64,000 bases of DNA from assembly GCA_964443225.1 (NCBI GenBank), contig CAYUCC010000020.1, positions 8,011 through 72,010 on the forward strand, in the 5' to 3' direction. Positions 18,401-26,115 of the stretch are shown piece by piece. Source of the stretch: SSC4 sp964443225. GTDB taxonomy: Bacteria > Chloroflexota > Anaerolineae > SSC4 > Amarolineaceae. The position numbers and the translations under genes are program-made. Every line of letters begins with the position of its first letter. Positions within the stretch are counted from its first letter, which is position 1. The notes below the pieces were generated by a model that made no database searches, was not told the origin of the DNA, and saw nothing but the letters and a program-made list of their open reading frames with translations.

Positions 18401-18822
18401 ACACGGCACGGCAGCACTACCGCGACGCACGACGCCGTTTTCAGGACACCAACAGCCCCTGGGGTGCGTTGATGGCCCTCAAAAAACTGGGAGAAGTCGA
18501 ATTGGCCGTCGGCGATGACCAGCTGGCAGAGGAGACGCTGCGCACAGCCCTCCACGAAGCGGTGGAACAGACCCGCATCTCGGAGGTCGTCGAGATCCTG
18601 GTGATCCTGGCTGACCTTTGCCAGCAGCAGAACCGCGCGTCAGAGGCCATGACGCTGCTGACGGTGGCACAACAGCATGCAGCCATCACACCCGACGTGC
18701 GCGCCCGCGCCGCAGACCTGACCCAACGGGTCGCTGCGACACTGCCACCCGACCAGATGGCAGCGATCGAGGCACGCGCCCATGGGGTCACCCTGGAGGA
18801 TTTGGTCAACGCCTATGGCTGA
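15478..18822 (+). CDS. SARP/AfsR-like regulator: wHTH-BTAD, NB-ARC-type STAND ATPase, TPR
   Basis: 1114 aa. Residues 1-95 form an OmpR-like winged helix (LKITLFGPPHIEIDG...ERRKAVALLAYLA). A bacterial transcriptional-activation domain runs to about 250. The STAND ATPase opens with TPFVGRRAELE and Walker A GPGGTGKT (308-315), with LLVMDNFEHL as Walker B and VTSRTRLN as sensor. At least eight TPR-like repeats fill the C-terminal half. The family couples ligand sensing through TPRs to transcription activation. GTG at 15478 has GGGAGAGGA just upstream; in-frame codons further upstream run through the divergent promoter region. Its last codons overlap the sigma gene, so it heads the operon. Confidence 0.88.
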   Translation: MRRLKITLFGPPHIEIDGQRIDVERRKAVALLAYLAVTAQAHSREALATLLWPDHDSARALTYLRRTLWELNSSLGDGWLVTEQDRVALAMSSQTWLDVAEFQQALAICITHGHAPQAVCPACQAPLEAAVTLAGGDFMAGFNVRDSADFEEWQFFQAEQHRQALASALARLVTCYQAAGQSAAALPHARRWLSLDPLHEPAHRALMTLYAATDQRSAALRQYQECVRILDAELGTVPQTETTALAESIRTGDRAHSLTPLPITEPSHPTLQSNLPAPTTPFVGRRAELETVAALLHDPACRLLTILGPGGTGKTRLALQVAIEQGHTFADGTYFVPLASLSAGDFLVPAIADAVRFSFAERADAVRRVMETQHEQLMGFLRDKFILLVMDNFEHLAASASLLTDILERAAGVKIVVTSRTRLNLHSEWVYELEGMRYPRDDVFAGNGRLVEFSAVKLFIQHAERTLGGRKLPAADIPCAARICQLVDGMPLGIELAAAWVRMLPCAEIAREIEQNLDFLETTLRDVPARHHSLRAVFEHSWNLLTPAEQAAFPKLAVFQGGFTRAAAAEIAGVRLPLLTALADKSLLHVADDGRYTLHEVLRQYALERLAANRTAEIELRAQHSRITLAFVESREESLHGSDQLAAMSEIEREIENIRAAWIWAADHQDVTHIQRSLHGLVTFYGMRNWPEEADDILGRAAAALVTAPDRDAQHVRAMLVAMQASFAGARGAFDRASDLIVQCIELARSSDARLALAWGKLLAITYLVIEDITEVRQTFAEFAPVISELDRRANVVMAYLLYARRLFWQEGRALETRDVLLPAFDISRELGDRWLQADCLLQLGVVAYSLGEYAEAQRLHSETLRIRRDLGDIRGIARALVHLGEATMRLGRYAEAQDQFGEALASARITGDRQYAAVCLDCLGYISFLEGAYAVAQQQFEEGLRLRQAADDPWGIPWTLFNLGNIALVRGEPDTARQHYRDARRRFQDTNSPWGALMALKKLGEVELAVGDDQLAEETLRTALHEAVEQTRISEVVEILVILADLCQQQNRASEAMTLLTVAQQHAAITPDVRARAADLTQRVAATLPPDQMAAIEARAHGVTLEDLVNAYG

Positions 18823-19510
18823 ACCATCGGACTTTTTTATGCTGACCCTGACTGGTGTGAGCCGCCGCTGCGCTCAAGAGAGTGATCTGTTTTTCAAGCG
18901 GCTGGACAATGACCCGCGCTTCTGTTTCGAGCTGTTCCGGCGTGCCATTGCCGATCGCCACGCCGGCGCCTGGGAGACGATCTACCGCCAGTATACGCCG
19001 CTCGTCAGCCGGTGGGTTCAGCGCCACAGCCTGTTCACCGCCCTGGACGAAGAGGCGGATTATTTCGTGAGCGGTGCGTTTCAGAAAATGTGGTCGGTGC
19101 TGACGCCTGAAAAGTTCGCCCAGTTCCCCGACCTCAAATCGGTGCTCCGTTACCTGCAGATGTGCGTCCACAGCGTCCTGGTGGATCACATGCGCCGTCA
19201 GGAACGCGCCAGCCTGCTGGACGATGAAGTGGAAGAAGCGACACCCAGTCATGAGCCGGTTCTCGATGAAGCGGTGCTCGACGGTATGGCCCGCGCTGAG
19301 CTGTGGCAGCAGCTGACCCGCCGCCTCAAAGACGACAAGGAGCGCCAGGTTGTCTACGGACTGTTTGTTCTGGCGCTAAAGCCACGCGAAATCTACGACC
19401 AGTATCGCGAGACCTTCTCCAGTGTGAACGAAGTGTACCGTGTCAAAGAGAATTTGATTGCACGACTCCGTCGTGACACCGATTTGCAGACTTTCATGCG
19501 CAATGCCTGA
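18815..19510 (+). CDS. Sigma-70 family (ECF-like) RNA polymerase sigma factor
   Basis: 231 aa. Residues about 35-110 resemble sigma region 2 (WETIYRQYTPLVSRWVQRH...FQKMW). Residues 165-225 resemble region 4, with a helix-turn-helix (LKPREIYDQYRETFSSVNEVYRVKENLIARL). The similarity is divergent, as expected for lineage-specific ECF factors. ATG at 18815 overlaps the TGA of the regulator gene; an ATG eight codons later is an alternative, and neither has a strong Shine-Dalgarno. It is followed by a zinc-finger anti-sigma-like protein, a CHAT protease and a subtilase, which suggests that it controls this locus. Confidence 0.75.
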   Translation: MAEPSDFFMLTLTGVSRRCAQESDLFFKRLDNDPRFCFELFRRAIADRHAGAWETIYRQYTPLVSRWVQRHSLFTALDEEADYFVSGAFQKMWSVLTPEKFAQFPDLKSVLRYLQMCVHSVLVDHMRRQERASLLDDEVEEATPSHEPVLDEAVLDGMARAELWQQLTRRLKDDKERQVVYGLFVLALKPREIYDQYRETFSSVNEVYRVKENLIARLRRDTDLQTFMRNA

Positions 19511-19576
19511 AAAACGTCAGGCCGCACGTTTATGCCAGTAGGAAAGGGATAGGACCATATGACGTGGGAAGGCAAC

Positions 19577-20143
19577 ATGACAACTGCGCTCTACCGGGCG
19601 TTCTGCCCCGATACTGTCGAACTCGGTGAATATCACCTCGGTCTGATCCCGGGGGATCGCCGCTTCAACATCACACGGCACGTGGCCGAATGCCCGCACT
19701 GCCGGCGGGAAATAGCGCAGCTAGACCAGTTCCTGACCAGTACTGCACCCGATATCGAATTTAGCCCGGTAGAACGCATCAAAGTGTGGGTGGCGCGCCT
19801 GGTGCCGCAGGGGTTCAACACACGATTGACGTTGGCGCCAGCCCTGGCGGTGCGCGGTGCGGGTGCCGGCCCGCAGTTGTACGAAGCGGGCGATGCCCAG
19901 ATCAGCATCGACGTCCAGCCCGACACGCGGCCAGGTACGTACGCCCTGGTGGGCCTGGTGACCGGGGTGGCGCTGAACGATTTGCAGGCCACGTTGTGGC
20001 ATGACGATGCACCCATGACCACCACCGAGGTGGATGATCTGGGCAATTTTGTCTTTGGAGACCTCCGGTCGGGGCGTTACCTATTGGCCCTGCAGGGGCC
20101 GGCCCTGGAAATCGAGCTGCAGGATTTGGAGATCAATGGTTGA
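19577..20143 (+). CDS. zf-HC2-type anti-sigma-like protein
   Basis: 188 aa. The N-terminus carries the zinc anti-sigma motif H35-x3-C39-x2-C42 (HVAECPHC). Unlike many anti-sigmas, there is no membrane span. The C-terminal half is a beta-rich domain (ISIDVQPDTRPGTYALVGLV...GNFVFGDLRSGRYLLAL) resembling a carboxypeptidase-regulatory or Ig-like sandwich. It probably binds the sigma factor encoded 66 bp upstream. Two ATGs are possible (19559 and 19577), both with purine-rich sites; the second is used here. Only one base separates its codons from the frame leading into the CHAT gene, so translation is probably coupled. Confidence 0.7.
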   Translation: MTTALYRAFCPDTVELGEYHLGLIPGDRRFNITRHVAECPHCRREIAQLDQFLTSTAPDIEFSPVERIKVWVARLVPQGFNTRLTLAPALAVRGAGAGPQLYEAGDAQISIDVQPDTRPGTYALVGLVTGVALNDLQATLWHDDAPMTTTEVDDLGNFVFGDLRSGRYLLALQGPALEIELQDLEING

Positions 20144-20191
20144 TTGTATACATCGAATCACGATGTGCCCCAAGACGAAGGCGAACGCAAC

Positions 20192-23107
20192 ATGGAGCCG
20201 CAGGCCCTGATTACGGAGCTGCTGGAGTTGGATTCCCGACAGGCGCAGCAAGCATGGCTGGTGGCGCACGGTCCCTCCCTCAGCACAACCCAGCAGTATG
20301 AACTGGCAGATGCCCTCAAGACCCTGGCGGACCAGGTACGCGGCAGTGATATTCAGCGCTGCCTGGCACTTGGCGAATTGATTCGCGACCTGGGGCAGTG
20401 GGCCGATGACCCGCGCATCGATGCGTTGGGTCTGCTGGCGTTGGCCAACGGTTACGTGATAGGCCTGGGCCAATACCAGCGCGGCATCGAGCTCTACGAC
20501 GAGGCGGCCGCTCGTTACGCCGCCTGTGGTGACACCGCAGCCGAGGCCCAGTCGCAGATCGGCAAGCTGTGGGCGTTGGCGTCGCTCGGTCGTGCCGCGG
20601 AAGCGCTGGCGATTGGCGAGCGGGCCAGTAACGTCTTACGGCAGCACGCGCGCTGGATACCGTTGGCCACGTTGACCTCCAACCTGGCGATCATTCTCGG
20701 CCGTTCGGGCCAGGATGCAGCGGCCCTGACCCGCTTCGACCAGGCAGAAGCCCTCTATGCGGCGCACGCACCGGCGGCAGAACTGTCCTTGCTCATGATT
20801 CGCATCAACCGCGGCATCGTCCTGCGTAACCTCGGCCGCTTCGACGAATCGATTGCCGAACACCAGGCTGCGCTGGCGCGCTATCAGGCATTGGGCCAGA
20901 TCATCAGCGTCGCCCGCGCCCAGCAGAACCTGGCCCTGACGTACTTCATCCTGGGGCGCTACAACGAGGCGCTCGACCTTTTGGACCAGGCCTTTGCCAC
21001 CTTCCTGGCCGATGGGCGGCAGCGGCACGCCATGCTGGTGCAGCTGGCCATCAGCGACTGCCTGCTCCAGCTGTGCCGTTACCAGGATGCCCTGACGAAG
21101 TGCCGTCAGGCTCGCCTCCTGTTTGCTGATTTGGGTACACCGTTGGAAGTTGGACAGTCGATCCTCAACGAGGCCACGGCGCGCCTGGGGCTGGCGGAGT
21201 ACGACGAGGCGCAGGCTTCGCTGGTGACGGCGCGTGCGCTTTTTGCACAGGAAAACAACCAGGCCGCGGTGGCCAATGTCGACCTGTTGATGGCCACGGC
21301 GCACTTGCAGCAGCAGGCTGCGCAGCCGGCGCTCGAGTTGGCGCGACGTGCCATCGGCGTCTTTCAGGCGTACGATCTGCCGGTGGGTGAGGCGCGCGCC
21401 GGTCTGGTGGCGGCCCGCGCCGCCCTGGCGCTTGGCCAGGTCGATGAGGCCAATGACCTGGTTGCTGCCGCGCTGCGGATTGGCCAGCGGCACAATATCC
21501 CGGCGCTTACCTACCAGGGTCACTATTTGCAGGGGACGTTGGCGGCGACGGCTGGTATCTACGAGCTGGGTTTGGCCGAATACGATGCGGCCATCCAGGC
21601 GTTGGAGCGCCTCTGTGGCCGGTTGATGGTCGAGTTTCGCGCCGATTTTGTGGGCGACAAAGAGCGACTGTACGAGGATGCCGTGGCGCTCTGCCTGGAC
21701 ATGGCACAGCCGGCGCGCGGGTTGGCGTACTGCGAGCGCGCCAAGTCACGTGCGCTGCTCGACATGCTGGCCCACCGGCTCGACCTGAGCATCCAGGCGC
21801 GCAGTGACGGTGACGGCCCCCTGGTGGCCGAGCTGCTCGATCTACGTGCCGAACGTGACCGCCTGTACCGGCGCTGGCAGATCGGCGAGGGGATGGAGCA
21901 GTTCAGCCAGCGTGGTGCTTCACTGGGCGAACGTTACCAGGTGGAGCAGGTCGTGCTCGAGCTCGAACAGCGTATCACCGAACTGTGGCATCGTCTGCTG
22001 GTTCGCAACGCCGATTACGCACGCGACGCGGCGCTGTGGCAGGTGCGTACGGAACCAGTACAGCCCTATCTCGATCCTGATACGATGCTGCTCGAGTTCT
22101 ACGCCATTCAGGGTCAGATCATCGTCTTTTTGGTGACGGCCGGTGGCGTGCAGGCGCGGCGGCTTACGACGAGCCTGGCCCAGGTGCAGCAGCTGATGCG
22201 TCTGTTCTGGCTGAACCTGGCGACGGTGCCGCGCAGCCCGGTCGAGCGCATCGTGGCCTTGACCGGCAATACGCGCGGGGTGCTGCACAAACTGCACCAG
22301 CTGCTCGTAGATCCGCTGCAGGCCGAACTGGCACCCTATACACGGTTGATCGTGGTACCGCACGGGATTTTGCACTACCTGCCGTTTCACGCCCTGTACG
22401 ACGGGGAGCGTTATGCGCTGGAGCAGCACGAGATCTCGTATTTGCCGGGTGCCAGCCTGCTGCGTTACTGCCGTGAGGCGGGAAACAGGCAGCGTTCTCA
22501 GCCGTTCGGTGGCTCGAACGGTGATCGACTGCTGGCGGTGGCAAACTCCTACGGCGGCCGGCTGCCCGCAACCGCCGAGGAGGCCGAAATCATTGCCACC
22601 CAATGGCGCGGCCAACTCATTCTGGAAGACGCCGCCACGGTCGAACGCGTGCGTACGTTGGCACCCGCCTGCCGGATGCTGCACGTGGCTGCGCACGGCG
22701 ATTTTCGGGCGGACAATCCCCTGTTTTCGGGCCTGGCCCTGGCCGATGGCTGGCTGACGACGCTCGATATTTTCAATTTGCGTCTGCGGGCATCCCTCGT
22801 TACGCTGAGCGCGTGCCAGACCGGGCGCAGTGTCGTGGCAGGGGGCGATGAGCTGCTGGGTTTGATGCGTGCCTTTCTCAGTGCCGGTGCGGCTTCGTTG
22901 GTCACCACCCTCTGGGAGGTCGAAGATCGTTCGACCACGCAGCTGATGCGTCGGTTCTATGCCAGCCTGCTGGCAGGGGCCACCAAAGGCGCCGCGCTGC
23001 GTGCAGCCCAACTGAGCTTCGTGCACAACCACGATGTGCCCGAATATTACCGCCACCCCTACTTCTGGGCGCCGTTTTACCTCGTAGGTGATGCCGGGCT
23101 CCTGTGA
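20192..23107 (+). CDS. TPR-CHAT caspase-like cysteine protease
   Basis: 971 aa. The first roughly 550 residues are tandem TPR repeats, followed by a helical linker. The C-terminal roughly 300 residues form a CHAT domain (caspase HetF-associated with TPRs). The catalytic dyad is visible: His835 in LHVAAHG and Cys875 in LSACQTG, with the usual GGDELLGLMRAFLSAGAASL after it. CHAT enzymes are separase/caspase-like; characterised members are activated by partner proteins and cleave specific substrates. ATG at 20192 has GAAGG 10 bp upstream. The gene lies between an anti-sigma-like gene and a subtilase, so either neighbour could be substrate or activator; that is inference. Confidence 0.88.
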   Translation: MEPQALITELLELDSRQAQQAWLVAHGPSLSTTQQYELADALKTLADQVRGSDIQRCLALGELIRDLGQWADDPRIDALGLLALANGYVIGLGQYQRGIELYDEAAARYAACGDTAAEAQSQIGKLWALASLGRAAEALAIGERASNVLRQHARWIPLATLTSNLAIILGRSGQDAAALTRFDQAEALYAAHAPAAELSLLMIRINRGIVLRNLGRFDESIAEHQAALARYQALGQIISVARAQQNLALTYFILGRYNEALDLLDQAFATFLADGRQRHAMLVQLAISDCLLQLCRYQDALTKCRQARLLFADLGTPLEVGQSILNEATARLGLAEYDEAQASLVTARALFAQENNQAAVANVDLLMATAHLQQQAAQPALELARRAIGVFQAYDLPVGEARAGLVAARAALALGQVDEANDLVAAALRIGQRHNIPALTYQGHYLQGTLAATAGIYELGLAEYDAAIQALERLCGRLMVEFRADFVGDKERLYEDAVALCLDMAQPARGLAYCERAKSRALLDMLAHRLDLSIQARSDGDGPLVAELLDLRAERDRLYRRWQIGEGMEQFSQRGASLGERYQVEQVVLELEQRITELWHRLLVRNADYARDAALWQVRTEPVQPYLDPDTMLLEFYAIQGQIIVFLVTAGGVQARRLTTSLAQVQQLMRLFWLNLATVPRSPVERIVALTGNTRGVLHKLHQLLVDPLQAELAPYTRLIVVPHGILHYLPFHALYDGERYALEQHEISYLPGASLLRYCREAGNRQRSQPFGGSNGDRLLAVANSYGGRLPATAEEAEIIATQWRGQLILEDAATVERVRTLAPACRMLHVAAHGDFRADNPLFSGLALADGWLTTLDIFNLRLRASLVTLSACQTGRSVVAGGDELLGLMRAFLSAGAASLVTTLWEVEDRSTTQLMRRFYASLLAGATKGAALRAAQLSFVHNHDVPEYYRHPYFWAPFYLVGDAGLL

Positions 23108-23138
23108 GCCAATCGTTTTGAAAGGAGAGGATCGAGAA

Positions 23139-24758
23139 GTGAACAACAACCCACAATCAACCCGCCGCCCGCGGCTTATCTGGGTCCTGCCGTTGCTGCT
23201 CATACTGTTGGTGCTGCTGTTCGTGTGCCTGTTCTCGGCCGCGTCGCAGCGCAGCTGGCCGTTTCGCGCCGCCTATCCGCCCGCCGAATTTTACGTCCAG
23301 GACCAGGTGATCGTCACCGGGCCGCGGGGTGCCGTTGACGAAGTGATGGGCTCCCTGCAGGGTCGCGTCGAGCGGCTCTCACGCGTGTCGTTCGGTGACT
23401 TCACAACACCGGTGCAGACCTGTGCCGGCCTGCCGCCCGAGACCGTAACCGACGTCTACCGCATCAGCGGCCCGCAGCCCGACGTCGCCGCCATCATTCG
23501 TGCCATTCAGGCAGCAGGGGGCAGCGCAGTCCATGCCGGCCCCAACTGGCTGGCCGGCTCACCCTGGGAGGTGGGCGGCAGTCCGTGGGAAGTGGGTGGC
23601 AGCCCTTGGGAAGTCGGCGGCAGTCCCTGGGAAGTCGGCGGCAGCGGCGGTGATGGTGCGCCGCAGCTGGCGCAGCCGGCGCTGTACCTGGCACAATGGG
23701 CCCTCGAACGTATCGATCATCCGAGCCGCCTGAACGTCGACGGGCGGGGTGTCCGTGTCGGCGTCTTCGACACCTCGCCCTTGGGCACGGGCGAAACGGA
23801 CACTCTGCAGCTCGAGACCATCCACTGGGTCGACCAACCGCAGCCTTTCCGGCTGTGGTGGATGAACCCGGCACCGGTGGCCACCCTGCCGGCCAGCAGC
23901 AGTCCCTACAGCCAGCCGGACAACCGCAGTCACGGCCTGTTCGTGGCCGGCCTGATTCACCGCCTGGCGCCGGCCAGCCGCATCGAACTCATCCGTGTCC
24001 TGGGCGATGACACCCGCGGTGACCTGGGCACACTCAACAACGCCCTCTACGATTTCCTGCTGACCACGGCCGACGATGAAAACAGATACCTCGGCACCGT
24101 GCTCAACCTCAGCCTGGGTGTGCGGATTCCGCCAGGCGCCGCTGGGTTCGACCTGCCGGTCGACGTCCAGTCGCTCGACTACATGATGAAAGTGGCACGC
24201 TGCCTGGACGTCGTCGTGGTTGCCGCGGCCGGCAACGATTCCGCCAATCTCACAGCACCTCAGGGCCCTCAACTGCCAGCGGCCCTGGATACGGTACTGG
24301 GCGTGGCGGCCAGCAATATCTTCGATGAGCGGGGCTGTTTCTCCAATACGGGTGACATCGCAGCCCCTGGTGGTGATGGCCTGGGGGTTGACGACCAGGG
24401 TGAGGCGGTGCGCACCGAGCAGGTCCGTGTGGGTGCCGTGTGCCAGCCACGGCTGGCATCGTGCCAGGCCGACCGCACCTGTGCCGCCGGCGTGGCCGCC
24501 TCGGTCGACCTGACGCCGCAAGGCACCGGCTATGCCCACTGGACCGGCTCGTCATTTGCCGCGCCGCTCGTCAGTGGGCTGTCGGCCCTCGTCGTACAGG
24601 CCGGCCGCGGCAGCTTCCAGGCGGCTGACGTGGAGACCCTCCTGAAGCAGTGTGCCACACCGGTCAAAGACCCCGCACTCGGCGCCGGCATCATCGATGT
24701 GCGGCGCACGCTGCTCGAATGTGTGGTCAAGTTCGACGCCCAACAGACAGCACCCTGA
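23139..24758 (+). CDS. Membrane-anchored subtilase (S8) with GSPWEVG repeats
   Basis: 539 aa. An N-terminal membrane segment (about residues 13-34) is followed by a propeptide-like domain (about 45-135). Four GSPWEVG repeats occupy 140-167, and the S8 catalytic domain follows. The triad is Asp211 (VGVFDT), His265 (SHGLFVAG) and Ser472 (GSSFAAPLVSG), with the oxyanion Asn in AAAGND. It should act at or outside the membrane, or face a periplasm-like space. The start is a GTG at 23139 with AAAGGAGAGGA upstream, 31 bp after the CHAT stop. The repeats sit where a propeptide would be cleaved from the enzyme. The locus ends with a terminator at 24867. Confidence 0.88.
   Translation: MNNNPQSTRRPRLIWVLPLLLILLVLLFVCLFSAASQRSWPFRAAYPPAEFYVQDQVIVTGPRGAVDEVMGSLQGRVERLSRVSFGDFTTPVQTCAGLPPETVTDVYRISGPQPDVAAIIRAIQAAGGSAVHAGPNWLAGSPWEVGGSPWEVGGSPWEVGGSPWEVGGSGGDGAPQLAQPALYLAQWALERIDHPSRLNVDGRGVRVGVFDTSPLGTGETDTLQLETIHWVDQPQPFRLWWMNPAPVATLPASSSPYSQPDNRSHGLFVAGLIHRLAPASRIELIRVLGDDTRGDLGTLNNALYDFLLTTADDENRYLGTVLNLSLGVRIPPGAAGFDLPVDVQSLDYMMKVARCLDVVVVAAAGNDSANLTAPQGPQLPAALDTVLGVAASNIFDERGCFSNTGDIAAPGGDGLGVDDQGEAVRTEQVRVGAVCQPRLASCQADRTCAAGVAASVDLTPQGTGYAHWTGSSFAAPLVSGLSALVVQAGRGSFQAADVETLLKQCATPVKDPALGAGIIDVRRTLLECVVKFDAQQTAP
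23556..23639 (+). repeat. Four in-frame 21-bp repeats encoding GSPWEVG
   Basis: Four exact protein repeats of GSPWEVG are encoded with varied third codon positions (TCA/AGT/AGC, CCC/CCG/CCT, GTG/GTC). This indicates selection on the peptide rather than recent DNA slippage. The repeats lie between the prodomain and the catalytic domain of the subtilase. Confidence 0.9.
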
Positions 24759-24866
24759 AGCGCAGCCATTCGGGTCACCAGCTCTCGCGCAGTCGTGAAT
24801 ACGCAAAACCAGATCCAGGTTGAGGCCATCCGGGTGGCCAATTGCCGCCGATAACCAGACAGCAAG

Positions 24867-24914
24867 CAGGGGCGAGCCGATAGACATGTCTATTGGCTCG
24901 CCCCTGTCTTTTCT
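24867..24914 (+). terminator. Intrinsic terminator of the SARP-sigma-CHAT-subtilase operon
   Basis: A long hairpin with arms AGGGGCGAGCC / GGCTCGCCCCT, extended inward through ATAGACA/TGTCTAT, is followed by GTCTTTTCT. It lies 109 bp after the subtilase stop. Confidence 0.8.
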
Positions 24915-25337
24915 GCTATACCTGGTACCGGAAAACAAGCATGACCGGCGTTTATCTGGCTGTCAGCACAAACCTTGCCCGTGCAGGAGTGACTGCGATG
25001 CCTACCGCTGGATCGATCGTTTTTGTACCATGTATGACCCCCGATACGCTGACCGGGTCATCTGTTCACCGACGACTGGCAGACGACGGGTCTGGCTGGC
25101 GCGCCGGCGCGGATCGGGTGGGGCATGGCTGTGGCGCAGCGCACACCTCGCCCCAGTGGATTGGACCCAAAAACCAGGCGTGCCGCAAGATCCCAGCGGC
25201 CGGCTTCCGTGCGCCTGTTGTGCCGTCCTGTCATGCGTGTTGTCTCGCCCGTGCGTCTTTGGCTGTCGCGCATTGAAGCCTGCGCGTGAGAGCCGGTGAA
25301 AATGCCCCGCAGGCCGGCGCGGTCCGCGTGGGCCAAC
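24915..25337. other. Gene-free stretch with one possible structured element
   Basis: No convincing coding frame, tRNA or repeat is seen. The only structure noted is a nested hairpin at 25119-25155 (TGGGGC / GCCCCA outside, TGTG / CACA inside). It could be a small RNA or simply decayed sequence. No conserved SRP, RNase P, tmRNA or 6S core sequence was recognised. Confidence 0.4.
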
Positions 25338-25366
25338 TTGCCCAAAGTGCCAAAGACCGGCATAAT
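25338..25366 (+). promoter_or_regulatory. Promoter of the histidine phosphatase gene, probably leaderless
   Basis: TTGCCC, 17 bp, CATAAT, with the -10 box ending 7 bp before the ATG at 25374. Transcription would start at the start codon. Confidence 0.65.
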
Positions 25367-25373
25367 AGGCGGC

Positions 25374-26030
25374 ATGACAAACAACGAACCAACAACGACC
25401 ACTTTGCTCATCATCCGCCATGGCGAGACCGCGGCCAACGTGGCGGGTGCTTTTCAAGGTATTGGCGATGATCCTCTCAACGATCGTGGCCAGGCTCAGG
25501 CCGAGGCCCTGGCCCGGCGCCTGGCGACGGACGGCTACCGCCTGGCCGCGGTGATCAGCAGTCCGCTGCGGCGTGCGCAGCAGACCGCGCAGCGGATCGC
25601 GGCCGCCAGTGGCAGCCTGTCTATCCAGGTGGATACTGACCTGGCCGAGTACCACCTCGGCGAGTGGGATGGCCTGACTTACCAGCAGCTGCGGCACGAA
25701 AAGCGCCTGTGGGAGCGCATGGCGGCCGATCCCAATTTTGCCCCGCCGGGCGGTGAATCGGCCGTGCAGTTTGCCACGCGCGTCGTGCGCAGCCTGCGCC
25801 GCATTGCCGCTGGGCACGCTGGGCAGACCGTGGCCGTGGTCAGCCACGGCGGTGCAATGGCGACAGCCCTGGCAATGTTTTTGACCGGTGATGGTAAACG
25901 CTGGACCGAGTTTCAAATGGACAACTGCGCCCTGACCGAGCTGGTGCTGAATCCCGCGCCGGTACTGGGGCGTTTCAACGATACCAGCCATCTGAAGACA
26001 TCCGAAGCCTGCACGGCTTCGGATGTCTGA
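25374..26030 (+). CDS. Histidine phosphatase family protein (phosphoglycerate-mutase-like)
   Basis: 218 aa. It has the catalytic RHG motif LLIIRHGETAANV with the phospho-accepting His, SSPLRRAQQTAQRI, a Glu in the EYHLGEWDG segment and the second catalytic His in VVSHGGAMA. It may act as an alpha-ribazole phosphatase, phosphoglycerate mutase-like enzyme or broad phosphatase; the sequence does not settle this. The last eleven residues and the stop codon are encoded by one arm and loop of a 14-bp hairpin, so the C-terminal tail is probably an added, non-conserved extension. The start at 25374 directly follows a promoter. Confidence 0.85.
   Translation: MTNNEPTTTTLLIIRHGETAANVAGAFQGIGDDPLNDRGQAQAEALARRLATDGYRLAAVISSPLRRAQQTAQRIAAASGSLSIQVDTDLAEYHLGEWDGLTYQQLRHEKRLWERMAADPNFAPPGGESAVQFATRVVRSLRRIAAGHAGQTVAVVSHGGAMATALAMFLTGDGKRWTEFQMDNCALTELVLNPAPVLGRFNDTSHLKTSEACTASDV
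25996..26028. repeat. Perfect 14-bp hairpin overlapping the phosphatase stop codon
   Basis: AGACATCCGAAGCC and GGCTTCGGATGTCT are exact complements around a 5-nt loop. The right arm contains the end of the phosphatase reading frame. No U-tract follows, so it may be an mRNA-stabilising 3' hairpin rather than a classical terminator. Confidence 0.7.
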
Positions 26031-26045
26031 ACCGAAGGTATTTAC

Positions 26046-26093
26046 CGCACAGGGTGCACAGATTTATGCAAAATAGTCTGTGCGCCCTGTGCG
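26046..26093. repeat. 17-bp inverted repeat between convergent genes
   Basis: CGCACAGGGTGCACAGA pairs with TCTGTGCGCCCTGTGCG (one G-T wobble) around a 14-nt AT-rich loop. It lies between the phosphatase and the convergent sulfur operon and could terminate or protect either transcript. Confidence 0.65.
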
Positions 26094-26115
26094 TTCTACG
26101 GGGTCAAACACGGCT

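Noticed and set aside
21920..23203. 427-codon open frame opposite the CHAT gene
   Set aside because: Antisense to the CHAT catalytic domain, no ribosome-binding site and no domain.
24915..25337. tRNA, SRP RNA, RNase P or tmRNA in the gene-free stretch
   Set aside because: No cloverleaf with a T-loop (GTTCRANNC) and acceptor stem, and none of the conserved core sequences of these RNAs, was found.
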